Source: Volucribacter amazonae
Lineage (GTDB): Bacteria; Pseudomonadota; Gammaproteobacteria; Enterobacterales; Pasteurellaceae
Assembly: GCF_029783845.1 (NCBI RefSeq)
Contig: NZ_LWID01000001.1
Span: 868,001-932,000 of the forward strand
DNA: 64,000 bases
Direction of reading: 5' to 3'
Part shown: positions 25,374 to 34,673 of the stretch, piece after piece
How the letters are laid out: every line of letters starts with the position of its first letter
Position numbering within the stretch: the stretch's first letter is position 1
Program-made: the position numbers and the translations under genes
Notes under the pieces: model-generated
What the model saw: only the letters and a program-made list of their open reading frames with translations
Databases searched by the model: none
Told to the model about the DNA's origin: nothing

Positions 25374-26682
25374 ATTTTACCTTGTTTATTCTCTATTTTT
25401 CTTTGATACCATTTATACCCTAAAAAGATATGAGCATTCAACATCGCAATTAATACCCACAAATAAGGACGCAATATATTTTGATTAAAACATAATATAA
25501 CCAACTCCCAGAACAATGAAAATCTAATAGCTAAAATTATATCTGCCATAACCTTATTATAAGGTAAAAGATTTTTAGCTATATTTAATGAAGAAGAAAA
25601 TAACTTTCTTAAATATAGAATAAAACATAAAAACCCCAAAATACCACCAGCTGCTAACATTTCTAAGAATATATTCATTCCCTCAAAATTCTTCGCTTCC
25701 TCTTGCGTAGAAATAATTATTCCTTGAAATTTTGCTATGGCTGGAGCTATTCCGCCTAGGCTATAACCTATAAATGGGCTTTCTAAAAATACAGAAATCG
25801 TATTCATTGCATCGCTACTACGCATTGATACTGAATGAGAAGTTGTACCAAATAATCCTGTATCATGTAATAAAAAGATAAGGTCATCAAAATTATATAT
25901 AAAAATAGATGAAATAATAATTATACCAATAAATAAAAATAAAATTATATTTAAATCCCTTCTCTTTATCTTACGATTATTTATAACATCTTTAATGATT
26001 GAATTAACAAAAAGGTATAGAAACGCACTCAACATCATTACATAAGACATTCGCGAAGAAGACAACAAAATAGCTAATGTAATAATAATAAAAATATATT
26101 TATATTTATAAAAAAGTTCAAAATTCTTAAAAAATAAATATAATAATAGTGTCCAACCAATATATAAATAAGTAGCATAATATGATGGTTCATAAGAAAA
26201 ACCATTAACTCTAGGTAGCTTTTCCTTTATCCACCATTGTTGTATAAAGAAATCTATTCCTAAAAGTCCCAAAATAAACTGTATTACTCCAAATGCAGAT
26301 AAAATTAAAAATGATAATATAAAATAATCTAAGATTTTACCCCCCCCACGACTATTTTATTATTTAAGCTATAATATTTTAGTGTATAAATAGTTATTAT
26401 AGGTATAAGCATTATTGAAGCAAATAGCCATAATAAATAACCGATACTTCTAGATATAACAGTTGTATTATTAATAAAAATAAAAAGTATTATATATAAT
26501 AACAAAAGATATTCTTTCCCTATTATTAATTGGTCAAATTCATTCTTAAAAATGAGTATTATAATCAATAAAAACTCTAAAAAATAAAAAGCCCTAATAT
26601 TAAAGGAATACATTTGTATATTTAAAAATATATCAAATGAAGACAATAAAAAAAGACTAAATAATAAAAATCTAGCATACAT
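25370..26682 (-). CDS. wzy: O-antigen polymerase Wzy-like, split by a poly-G frameshift
   Basis: Two adjacent frames together make one polytopic protein. The first (26682 down to 26329, 117 aa) starts MYARFLLFSLFLL with three or four helices and then terminates just after a G8 run; the second continues from the tract to 25370, includes at least 300 aa more with several helices and a large loop (MRSSDAMNTISVFLESPF, IGYSLGGI), and has no credible ribosome site of its own. Adding one G or removing two restores a single 437-codon frame. Length, topology and position between wzx and glycosyltransferases indicate the Wzy polymerase, though these proteins share little sequence. In this copy it is out of phase. 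Confidence 0.72.
26340..26347 (-). repeat. Poly-G tract (G8 on the coding strand) inside wzy
   Basis: Eight C on the plus strand. The gene reads GTC GTG GGG GGG GTA AAA TCT TAG and stops; with nine or six G it would read on as GGT AAA ATC TTA GAT. This marks an OFF phase, or a base miscount in the assembly. Confidence 0.85.
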
Positions 26683-26694
26683 AAAATTATCTCA

Positions 26695-27789
26695 TCAATT
26701 TTTCAATATATCATAGTACAGCTTATAAGTTTCTTTAGCCATTTTGCTCCAAGAGTATAATGGTAGAACTTGTTTAGCATTTATTATTAACTCTTGCTTA
26801 ATCCTATCGCCTGATAAAACAATATCAATTTTATCTGCTATATCTTTATAAGACAAAGGATCAAAATAAATCGCAGCATTTCTATATATTTCTGGTAAAC
26901 AAGTAGCATTACTACTTATAACAGGAGTTTCATACGCCATTGCTTCCAATCCGGGCAAACCAAATCCCTCCATTAAAGACGGAAAAACATAGCATTCAGC
27001 ATTCTTATATAACCAATTACGCTCAGAATTAGAAATATACCCAGTAAAAATAATATTTTTAAACCCATTTTTAGAAAAATAACTTTTATTAAGTTCAGCA
27101 TCAACATTCAATCTACCTACTAATACCAACCCTAAATTAGGATATTTATCTAATAATAACTGGTGTGCTTTCCCTAACCGTTTGAGATTTTTATATTCTG
27201 TCTGTTGCCCTACATATAAAATATATTTTTTAAAAGGAATTTTATACTCTTTATAAACAAGATCTTGTCTATTATCAATTCCACTCTCATAAATAACCTT
27301 AACTTTATCAGGCTCTACCTTAGAAAAATTCAAATATTCTTCTCGAGTAAAATTTGAAGGGGTAATAATAAAATCACTGCTTCTAGCTATTTTCTTGAAT
27401 AAATATTTAGCTACTAACTGTTTTAGATAAAAAATAATTTTATTCTTAGAAGGATTATATGATTTTAATAAGGTTAAATCATGTATTGTAGTTATTTTTT
27501 TTCCTTTATATAACAATGGTTGTTGCGGCATACAAAAATGTACTAAATCTGGTTTAATACCATCTAATAATTTTTTTAACTTTATTTGTTCTTCAAAAGA
27601 ATAATCTTTTATATCTGCTATAACTCGTTGAAAATTTTTACATTTTGGTTGGTAAAGTTCAAAATCTTTCTTTCTTAATAAAATAAAGTATTTATTTTTC
27701 TTATCTATTTTTTCTAATTCTTTAATAAGATTAAGAGCATAAGTTCCAGTTGAACTTCCAATAACTCTTGCATCAATAGCTATTCTCAT
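26695..27789 (-). CDS. Glycosyltransferase family 4
   Basis: A 364-residue GT-B enzyme. MRIAIDARVIGSSTGTYAL is the N-terminal loop, TTIHDLTLLKSYNPS ends the acceptor domain, ILYVGQQTEYKNLKRL begins the donor domain and MEGFGLPGLEAMAYETPV is the GT4 signature. It resembles WbdB/WbaZ-type transferases in overall motif order; the sugar is unknown. Its first 17 bp overlap wzx, and wzy starts 12 bp after its stop. It has an A8 run near 27491 on the coding strand, which at this length is not a convincing switch in such AT-rich DNA. Confidence 0.82.
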   Translation of the reverse strand: MRIAIDARVIGSSTGTYALNLIKELEKIDKKNKYFILLRKKDFELYQPKCKNFQRVIADIKDYSFEEQIKLKKLLDGIKPDLVHFCMPQQPLLYKGKKITTIHDLTLLKSYNPSKNKIIFYLKQLVAKYLFKKIARSSDFIITPSNFTREEYLNFSKVEPDKVKVIYESGIDNRQDLVYKEYKIPFKKYILYVGQQTEYKNLKRLGKAHQLLLDKYPNLGLVLVGRLNVDAELNKSYFSKNGFKNIIFTGYISNSERNWLYKNAECYVFPSLMEGFGLPGLEAMAYETPVISSNATCLPEIYRNAAIYFDPLSYKDIADKIDIVLSGDRIKQELIINAKQVLPLYSWSKMAKETYKLYYDILKN

Positions 27790-29038
27790 TTAGTTTTCCC
27801 TTTCTAATAATTTTGAAAGAATAAAAAATTCTATAAAATAATACTACACTTTCAGTGGCAAGAACTAATAATGCTATATTCATAATACTAATAGAGTCAA
27901 ATAAATAAAGACATATTATGCTCAGCAAATGAAAAATTGCCCCAAAAATAATACTATTATTAGCATGATTAATATAACCAATACTACCTAAAAAAGGATA
28001 GCCCAACATACAACTAATAGTAGCAATAATAAATGAAACAGTAAATATATCAAATATCTTTATTACAAAATAATTTACGTTATTATTATAAAATAGTGTT
28101 AATATGAATTGATCTAAATTAATCATAAATATACATCCAATAGTACAAATACTAGCTACCCCTATAAGGATATACTTAAAAAATACAATATTTTTAGTTC
28201 TCGTCATATAGGGATAAAGTACGGCTGTTAATGGACCTGTAAAAGCAAGCATTGCCTTATATAATTGTTCAGCCATATTGTAATAAGCAACTATATTATT
28301 AGTAGTAACCATTCCTAATATAACAGTATTAACACCTGTATAAAAATTAACTGAAATATTAGATAAAAAATATTGGAAACTATCTTTAAAATAATAAATA
28401 ATTTGATTTATTGATACAGTAATAAATCTAACTTTAAATTTAGTATAAACTATATATATTGATAAAATCGCACCCAAAATGTTTCCTAATCCATTTAGAA
28501 TAGGAACTAAATAAAAATCAGTTTCTCTTTTTACAAAAATAAATATTGAACATGTGAAAAATATCTTTACTATTATATTTATTACAGTAATAAACTTCAT
28601 TTTTTCTACACCTTGGAAAAACCAAATAGGAAAATATGCTTGCCCAATAACGTATAAAAAAGATAAAAAATAAATATATCTATACTGTTGAAATTTATCA
28701 AAAACATTCGTAATAATTATCAATAGAAAAAATGAAACAATTAATAATATTGTTTTGATAAACATCACAGATGAATAAATTTGTTGTAACTTTAACTTAT
28801 TCTTTTGATAAATTGCTATCGCCTTTACTGCTGATAAATTAAAACCAAAATCTACAAAAATAGAAAAAAACACAATAAATGATTGGGAAAATACCACTAA
28901 CCCATAATACTCCGTTGATAATACATTAACTAAATAAGGTAATGTTATTAAAGGTAGTATATAGGAAAATAATTGTAATAATGTTAGAGATAAAAAATTT
29001 GATAATAATAATTTCTTATCTTTATTTATAAGCTTCAT
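27773..29038 (-). CDS. wzx: O-unit flippase Wzx
   Basis: Moves undecaprenyl diphosphate-linked repeat units across the inner membrane. The 421 residues form about twelve hydrophobic helices, beginning SLTLLQLFSYILPLITLPYL and including VKAIAIYQKNKLKLQQIYS, standard for the RfbX/MATE-like polysaccharide exporters. It is the first gene of the locus as transcribed, 48 bp after lnt. It is extremely AT-rich with many rare-type codons (ATA, AGA), unlike lnt next to it. Presence of Wzx, Wzy and a WbaP-like transferase defines a Wzx/Wzy-dependent pathway. Confidence 0.85.
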   Translation of the reverse strand: MKLINKDKKLLLSNFLSLTLLQLFSYILPLITLPYLVNVLSTEYYGLVVFSQSFIVFFSIFVDFGFNLSAVKAIAIYQKNKLKLQQIYSSVMFIKTILLIVSFFLLIIITNVFDKFQQYRYIYFLSFLYVIGQAYFPIWFFQGVEKMKFITVINIIVKIFFTCSIFIFVKRETDFYLVPILNGLGNILGAILSIYIVYTKFKVRFITVSINQIIYYFKDSFQYFLSNISVNFYTGVNTVILGMVTTNNIVAYYNMAEQLYKAMLAFTGPLTAVLYPYMTRTKNIVFFKYILIGVASICTIGCIFMINLDQFILTLFYNNNVNYFVIKIFDIFTVSFIIATISCMLGYPFLGSIGYINHANNSIIFGAIFHLLSIICLYLFDSISIMNIALLVLATESVVLFYRIFYSFKIIRKGKLNENSY

Positions 29039-29086
29039 ATAAATTTTTCTATATATTGCCCTAAGACCATTGATATTAATAAATTT

Positions 29087-30640
29087 TTATCTAATTTTAT
29101 GATTAATTGAGTTCTTTATCTTTCTCTCTACCAACCACCCAATCCCCCAACTCACTAATATCAAAAACGACAAAATATACAACGGTTTATTGCCAAATAG
29201 GGCGTAAGGTGTTGTGCCTGTTACGGGGGAAAGTTTTTGGGTTAGGGTGGTTTGTTTAAATTGTGGGGCTTGGGCGATAATTTTACCTTGTGCATTAATA
29301 AATGCGGTTATGCCTGTATTAGTTGCTCGGATAACGGGTTTTCCCAATTCTAAGGCTCGCATTCTTGCCATTTGTAGGTGTTGCCAAGGTCCGATAGAGT
29401 TGCCAAACCAAGCATCATTTGAAATAGTGAGGATAAAATCAGTATTCTTCTTAAGGTTTTGTCTTACTTGTTCACCTAAAATAATTTCGTAACAAATTGC
29501 TGGGGTGAAATAAAAGCCTTTACTGGATAAAGGAGATTGTAGCCTGTCGCCTGCTTGAAAAGCTGACATTGGTAAATTAAATATTGTGCCTAATGGACGC
29601 AATAATTGTTCTAGCGGTACATATTCGCCGAAAGGCACGAGATGATGTTTATTATAGCGATTGGGATTATTATCAAGCTGATAAGGCTGTTGTGCATTTG
29701 CCAATACAATCATTGAATTAAATAATTTACCGATAGCCCTATCGGCATAAACCGTTCCGATAATAATTTCTGTGCCTTTAGCTTGGGCTGTTTGTTGTAA
29801 TTCCATAAGCAAAGGAGCGATATTATTTTCAGTAATAGGAAATGCAGATTCTGGCAAAATGATTAAATCAGATTTGCCAAGATGTTGATAAATTTGTTGC
29901 CAATAAATATCTAGGGTATTTTGTAAATGTTGCGGATCCCATTTGAGATTTTGTTCAATGTTACCTTGTGCCAAGGTAATGGTTAAGGCTCGTTCAGTTT
30001 GCGGTTGCGTATAGGTTTTATAACTCGCTAAATAACTTAATCCAGCCACTACAAGTAACATAAGGCTATGACTGACAATAAGGTTGATTGAGCGTGGTGA
30101 TTTGAACAAGGCAAAAAGTAGGCTCGCGATGACCGCACTTGCCCACATGGTAAAAAAGGTAAGCCCTGTTACACCAAAAAGAGGCGCAAGCCCCGCAAAA
30201 GGGCTATCTATTTGACTGTAACCAAATTGTAACCAAGGGAAACCTGTCAATAGCCAACCACGCAAAAACTCGGTAAATGTCCATATTACTGGGAACATTG
30301 CCAGTTTTTCAATATGAAAACGGCGAATGAGATAAGTGAATAATACAGGGTAAAGGGCGAGGTAAGCGGAAAGAATAACCACGAATAAATAACTTACAAT
30401 AAGCGATGCTCCGCCAAATTGGTGAATACTCACATGTAGCCAGTTTACGCCTAAGCTAAAAAAACTCAATCCCCAACAAAAGGTTGCCCAAAGTGCGGTC
30501 TTTTTTTGCGGAATTTTTGCTACCAAAAGTAAGCCAATTAAAGAAATATAAGCAAATCCCCATAGATCAAAAGGGGAAAACGCTAAAACACCTGATGCAC
30601 CTGTTAAAAGTGCGGTCAAATAATAAAAAATATTTTTCAT
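29087..30640 (-). CDS. lnt: Apolipoprotein N-acyltransferase
   Basis: The last step of lipoprotein maturation: it N-acylates the diacylglyceryl cysteine in the inner membrane. The 517 residues have an N-terminal membrane domain of about six helices (to about residue 205) and a nitrilase-like domain with the Glu of LPESAFPI, Lys in NKHHLVPFGEYVP and the nucleophile Cys of FTPAICYEIILGE, then a final helix. It overlaps corC by 1 bp (TAATG type), as in E. coli. It marks the boundary between ordinary genome DNA and the AT-rich polysaccharide locus. Confidence 0.96.
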   Translation of the reverse strand: MKNIFYYLTALLTGASGVLAFSPFDLWGFAYISLIGLLLVAKIPQKKTALWATFCWGLSFFSLGVNWLHVSIHQFGGASLIVSYLFVVILSAYLALYPVLFTYLIRRFHIEKLAMFPVIWTFTEFLRGWLLTGFPWLQFGYSQIDSPFAGLAPLFGVTGLTFFTMWASAVIASLLFALFKSPRSINLIVSHSLMLLVVAGLSYLASYKTYTQPQTERALTITLAQGNIEQNLKWDPQHLQNTLDIYWQQIYQHLGKSDLIILPESAFPITENNIAPLLMELQQTAQAKGTEIIIGTVYADRAIGKLFNSMIVLANAQQPYQLDNNPNRYNKHHLVPFGEYVPLEQLLRPLGTIFNLPMSAFQAGDRLQSPLSSKGFYFTPAICYEIILGEQVRQNLKKNTDFILTISNDAWFGNSIGPWQHLQMARMRALELGKPVIRATNTGITAFINAQGKIIAQAPQFKQTTLTQKLSPVTGTTPYALFGNKPLYILSFLILVSWGIGWLVERKIKNSINHKIR

Positions 30641-31548
30641 TATTCTTCGCCTGTTGTTTCTTTTATTTTATCCATTTCAGCCAATTGTTGATCAGGAATT
30701 GTTACACGCAATTGGATAATACGGCGACTATCCGCAGAGGTAACTTTAAAATTAATATTATCTAAGCAGATTTCTTCGCCCTTGACAGGTAAGTAACCAA
30801 AGGCTTGCATTACTAATCCGCCAATGGTATCCACTTCTTCATCGGCAAAATGGGTGGCAAATTGTTGGTTAAAATCTTCAATATCCGTTAATGCTCGTAC
30901 CGCGTAGCTATGGCGTGATAATTGGCGAATATCCGCAACATCTTCTTCATCAAATTCATCTTCAATATCGCCAACAATTTGCTCTAAAATATCTTCAATA
31001 GTCACAACACCAGATATGCCACCAAACTCGTCCACTACGATTGCCATATGAAAGCGTTCAGCACGAAAATCCTTTAACATACGATCAACACGTTTACTTT
31101 CTGGTACAATCACTGCTGGACGTAATAGACTTTTAAGATTAAATTCCTCCGCATTAGAACGCAAAAATTTTAATAAATCTTTGGCGAGTAATAGACCTTC
31201 TACGTTATCTCGTTCATCACTAACCACAGGAAAACGAGAATGGGCGGAGTCAATAATAATATCAAGACAAGAATCAAGATCTTGATCTGATTTAATAAAC
31301 ACAATTTGTGAGCGAGGGATCATAATATCTCGTACACGCAATTCGGCAATTTCAATGACCCCTTCGATCATTTCGCGGGTATTTTGATCGATTAATTCAT
31401 TTTGTTCTGAATCCCGTATGACTTCCACGAGATCTTTACGATCTTTTAGTTCACCTTGGAAAAAGCGACTGAATAGGGTTTGAAAAAAACTTTTCTTACT
31501 CTGATTTTCTGCCTGATTCGGCGACTGTGCTGGTTCTTCGTTTTGCAT
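30640..31548 (-). CDS. corC: CorC-family CBS-domain protein (Mg/Co efflux accessory)
   Basis: A 302-residue cytosolic protein with two CBS domains (about 70-190, beginning RVRDIMIPRSQIVFIKSD) and a C-terminal CorC_HlyC transporter-associated domain. The motif FGGISGVVTIEDILEQIVGDIEDEFDEE is split here only by description: FGGISGVVTIEDILE then QIVGDIEDEFDEE. E. coli CorC is implicated in magnesium and cobalt efflux and is coupled to lnt. I start at the Met at 31548 (MQNEEPAQ), giving the H. influenzae length; an in-frame start at 31626 adds 26 unlikely residues. Confidence 0.9.
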   Translation of the reverse strand: MQNEEPAQSPNQAENQSKKSFFQTLFSRFFQGELKDRKDLVEVIRDSEQNELIDQNTREMIEGVIEIAELRVRDIMIPRSQIVFIKSDQDLDSCLDIIIDSAHSRFPVVSDERDNVEGLLLAKDLLKFLRSNAEEFNLKSLLRPAVIVPESKRVDRMLKDFRAERFHMAIVVDEFGGISGVVTIEDILEQIVGDIEDEFDEEDVADIRQLSRHSYAVRALTDIEDFNQQFATHFADEEVDTIGGLVMQAFGYLPVKGEEICLDNINFKVTSADSRRIIQLRVTIPDQQLAEMDKIKETTGEE

Positions 31549-31626
31549 AATATTCAATATTATTTTCACATTAATTAACAGCTTGAAAGCTATCACATTT
31601 TTTATAACAGATCTAGTTTTTCTCAA

Positions 31627-31988
31627 GATAAAGGTCAGAAAGATAAAAAGTGCGGTGGGAAAATGAAATATTTTTAGGATATTGTCAGATAAGTCGGCTA
31701 TTTGTGATTAAGATCACAAATGTGAATTATTCTGTTGAAGTTTGATTGACCTGTTATCTTGTCATGGTTATGATAATAAAAAATCATTTTATTTTAAATT
31801 TTGTAGTTTTACTTCATTTTTAAATAAATGATGAACCATAAGTGTTTAAATCAGCTATGGGCAAACTAGTTATCATATTAGTACCACAGTTGAGTTAAGC
31901 AGTTATCCCTAAAAACTGTAAAAATTCAATTGGAATGAGTTATACCACTGAAAAGCAGTTATTCACCTCTGTTAATTAGGAGTTAAAT
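31627..31988 (+). promoter_or_regulatory. satA control region: sigma-70 promoter and long leader
   Basis: TTGACC (31746-31751), 17 bp, then TATGAT (31769-31774) make a near-consensus promoter. The start would be about 31781, giving a leader of roughly 207 nt before satA, unusually long. A perfect CRP site sits about 71 bp upstream of that start. No gene lies in the gap; one uptake signal is at about 31649. Confidence 0.7.
31703..31718 (+). promoter_or_regulatory. CRP site of the sialate operon promoter
   Basis: TGTGA-TTAAGA-TCACA, exact at both half-sites and symmetric further out (TTTGTGAT / ATCACAAA). Its centre is about 71 bp before the predicted start, a class I activation distance. Confidence 0.8.
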
Positions 31989-33599
31989 ATGACTAAAAAT
32001 CTCTTTTCACAAGATATTAACCATGTACAAAACAAGTCCCGTCGCCACTTTATGAAAATTGTTGCTGGTGTCGGTGCAGGTCTTGCATTTAGTGGTAGTT
32101 TAGGGACATTTACCCCTAACGCTATTGCCGCAAGTATAAAAGGAAAAACCATTGAAGCTGGTATTGCTTATCCACTTTCAACGGGGTTTGATCCACTTAC
32201 TGCAAGTGGGGCATCTTCTTATGCGGCAAACTTACATATTTTTGAAGGTTTAGTCGATCTCCACCCTGCTACCCGCAAACCATACCTCGCACTTGCAGCC
32301 AAAGAACCTGAACAGGTTGATGATTTAACTTGGCGTATTGTCTTACGTGATGGTGCAACTTTCCATGATGGTTCTCCAGTAACCACTGAAGATGTGGTGT
32401 ATTCCTTTGAGCGTGTATTAGATCCTGAGAAAAAATCTCTATTTGCGATGTTTATTCCATTTATCGCAAAAGTCAGTGCGTTAGATGATAAAACCGTTGA
32501 ATTTAAGCTCAAATATCCATTTGCTTTATTTACCCAGCGTTTAACCATTGTCAAAATCGTGCCTAAACATATTGTAGAAAAAGGACAATCACAATTTGAT
32601 GCGAACCCTGTTGGTTCAGGTCCATTCAAATTTGTTTCTGCCGTAAAAGACGACAAAATCGTGTTTGAAGCCTATGAAGCATATAATGGTCAATATCCTG
32701 CTCAAGTGGAAAAAATGTCTTGGCTGTTGTTATCTGATGCCGCTGCTCGAGTAACCGCACAAGAATCTAAACGTACTCAAGCAATGGAATCTGTACCATA
32801 CATTGATATTGCCCGCTTGAAAAATAGAAAACAAACGGTGGAATCAGTGCAATCTTTCGGTTTACTGTTCTTAATGTTTAACTGTGAAAAAGCACCGTTT
32901 AATAACCCTAAAGTACGTCAGGCCTTACACTTCGGTATAGATACCGATAAATTAATTGATATTGTCTTTGATGGTAATGCGGAGGCTGCTAGTTCTTATG
33001 TGCAAACTACGCACCCTGACTATGTTAAAGCCACCTCACAATATCCTTATGATGTGAAAAAAGCCGAAGCATTACTCAAAGAGGCGGGTGTAACACAATT
33101 ACATTTCCAAGTTTTAGCCACCGATCACGACTGGGTAAAAGAAAGTGCTCCATTAATTCTTGAGGCATGGAATAAGATCCCGGGTGTAAAAGTAACGCTA
33201 CAACATTTGCAATCTGGGGCGTTATATAACAATCACGTTGATCCCGGTACTTATGAAGTCGCCATTGCCCCGGGTGATCCTTCCGTATTTGGTAATGACT
33301 TAGATCTCTTATTAAGCTGGTGGTATCGTGGTGATGTATGGCCAAAACGCCGTTTCCGTTGGGCGGATACACCAGAATTTGCTCAAGTGCAAGCCTTACT
33401 TGATGAAGCTGCCAAAGCGAAAGATCATAACGAAGCAAGAAAAGCCTGGACGAATGCAATTAATATTATTGCTGAACAAGTACCGCTTTATCCAATTGTG
33501 CATCGTAAACTTCCGTCAGCTTGGGATAGTAACGCTTTGGAAAATTATCAACCATTACCGACTACTGGGGTTTCTTTCCTTGGTGTTGGTCGTAAATAA
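31989..33599 (+). CDS. satA: Sialic acid ABC transporter, solute-binding protein SatA-like
   Basis: A family 5 (dipeptide/nickel-type) solute-binding protein, 536 residues, that would capture N-acetylneuraminate in the periplasm. The N-terminus KSRRHFMKIVAGVGAG fits a twin-arginine (Tat) signal with AIAA cleavage near residue 49. The binding-protein core follows (WRIVLRDGATFHDGSPVTTE, FGIDTDKLIDIVFDG). Peptide-type membership alone would suggest oligopeptides, but the downstream nan genes point to sialate, as in the SatABCD system of Haemophilus ducreyi. Sap or Dpp function is the alternative. AGGAG precedes the ATG. Confidence 0.85.
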   Translation: MTKNLFSQDINHVQNKSRRHFMKIVAGVGAGLAFSGSLGTFTPNAIAASIKGKTIEAGIAYPLSTGFDPLTASGASSYAANLHIFEGLVDLHPATRKPYLALAAKEPEQVDDLTWRIVLRDGATFHDGSPVTTEDVVYSFERVLDPEKKSLFAMFIPFIAKVSALDDKTVEFKLKYPFALFTQRLTIVKIVPKHIVEKGQSQFDANPVGSGPFKFVSAVKDDKIVFEAYEAYNGQYPAQVEKMSWLLLSDAAARVTAQESKRTQAMESVPYIDIARLKNRKQTVESVQSFGLLFLMFNCEKAPFNNPKVRQALHFGIDTDKLIDIVFDGNAEAASSYVQTTHPDYVKATSQYPYDVKKAEALLKEAGVTQLHFQVLATDHDWVKESAPLILEAWNKIPGVKVTLQHLQSGALYNNHVDPGTYEVAIAPGDPSVFGNDLDLLLSWWYRGDVWPKRRFRWADTPEFAQVQALLDEAAKAKDHNEARKAWTNAINIIAEQVPLYPIVHRKLPSAWDSNALENYQPLPTTGVSFLGVGRK

Positions 33600-33608
33600 T
33601 GGCATAGC

Positions 33609-33632
33609 AAAGGGCGTAAAATTACGCCCTTT
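33609..33632 (+). terminator. Hairpin between satA and satB (partial terminator or mRNA stabiliser)
   Basis: An 11-bp perfect stem AAAGGGCGTAA / TTACGCCCTTT with a 2-nt nominal loop, followed by ATTCATC rather than a U-run. In such operons a hairpin here usually keeps the binding protein in excess over the membrane parts. Confidence 0.6.
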
Positions 33633-33719
33633 ATTCATCAACATAACAATTTAAATAATACTTTTACTTTTCTAGTGGTTCAACGTTGAAACTTTCTAGG
33701 GTTATAGGAGAAAAAAAGA

Positions 33720-34673
33720 ATGGAGATTATCCTTCGGTTGCTGTTACGCCGTTTAATGGCTCTGCCCGTTATGATTATTGGGGTAACTGCACTTGTGTTT
33801 GTTGTTTTACAATTTACCCCCGGCGATCCTGCAACGGTCGCACTTGGTGAAAGTGCTAGTGAAGCAGCGAAAGAATTATATCGAGAAAGCCGCGGATTAA
33901 ACGATCCTTTGTTAGTACAATATTTTCGTTTCTTAGGCAATTTATTGGTGCTGGATTTTGGTATGACTATGCCACCAGAACTACCTATTAGTTCAATGAT
34001 TGCTAAAGCCTTTCCTATTACCTTACAACTTACCTTTATTGGCGTAATTTTTGCCGCAATTGTTTCTTTTTCTCTCGGAGTATTAGCCGCACTTTATCGT
34101 GATCGCTGGGTAGATCAGGTAATCCGTTTAATTTCTGTTGCTGCCGTTGCCACCCCATCTTTCTGGCTAGGGATTCTTTTAATTCAATGGTTTTCTTTAG
34201 AATTAGCTTGGTTACCTTCTGGTGGTTATATTCCGTTAAGTGAGAGTGTCAATGGTTATATTCAATCAATGATTTTACCTTCTTTAGCCCTAGCTGTACC
34301 TGTTTGTGCCTCTTTAATTCGTGTTGTACGCACAACCATGGTAGAAGAAATGGATAAGGATTATGTGCGTACCGCCATTGGTAATGGTGTTCCTTATGCT
34401 ACCGTTATTCGCCACAATGTTTTACGCAATGCTTTGATTACGCCAGTTACCGTTCTCGGTCTGCGTGTAGGTTATCTACTTGGTGGTGCGGTGGTTATTG
34501 AGCAAATTTTTGACTTACCCGGCATGGGAAAATTGATCTTTAACGGTATTGTGAATCATGATTTAAATTTGGTACAGGGCGTGGTATTAACCATTGCTTT
34601 CACCTTTGTCGTGGTCAATATTATTGTGGATATTTTATATTTATTAATTAACCCTAAAATTCGGAGTCTATAA
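33720..34673 (+). CDS. satB: Sialic acid ABC transporter permease SatB-like
   Basis: A DppB-type permease, 317 residues, six membrane helices. It begins LLLRRLMALPVMIIGV with the family N-terminal helix, followed by the QFTPGDPATVALGES periplasmic loop, and has the EAA-like coupling loop (VRTAIGNGVPYATVIRHNVLRNA). The stop and the satC start share one base (TAATG). With SatC it forms the membrane channel. Confidence 0.87.
   Translation: MEIILRLLLRRLMALPVMIIGVTALVFVVLQFTPGDPATVALGESASEAAKELYRESRGLNDPLLVQYFRFLGNLLVLDFGMTMPPELPISSMIAKAFPITLQLTFIGVIFAAIVSFSLGVLAALYRDRWVDQVIRLISVAAVATPSFWLGILLIQWFSLELAWLPSGGYIPLSESVNGYIQSMILPSLALAVPVCASLIRVVRTTMVEEMDKDYVRTAIGNGVPYATVIRHNVLRNALITPVTVLGLRVGYLLGGAVVIEQIFDLPGMGKLIFNGIVNHDLNLVQGVVLTIAFTFVVVNIIVDILYLLINPKIRSL

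Noticed and set aside
25370..26272. Second half of wzy as an independent gene starting at a TTG
   Set aside because: The start lies inside a membrane helix, has no ribosome site, and the frame is open upstream to the poly-G tract.
27488..27500. A8 run in a GT4 gene as a third phase switch
   Set aside because: Runs of eight A or T are expected by chance in such AT-rich DNA, and the frame is intact.
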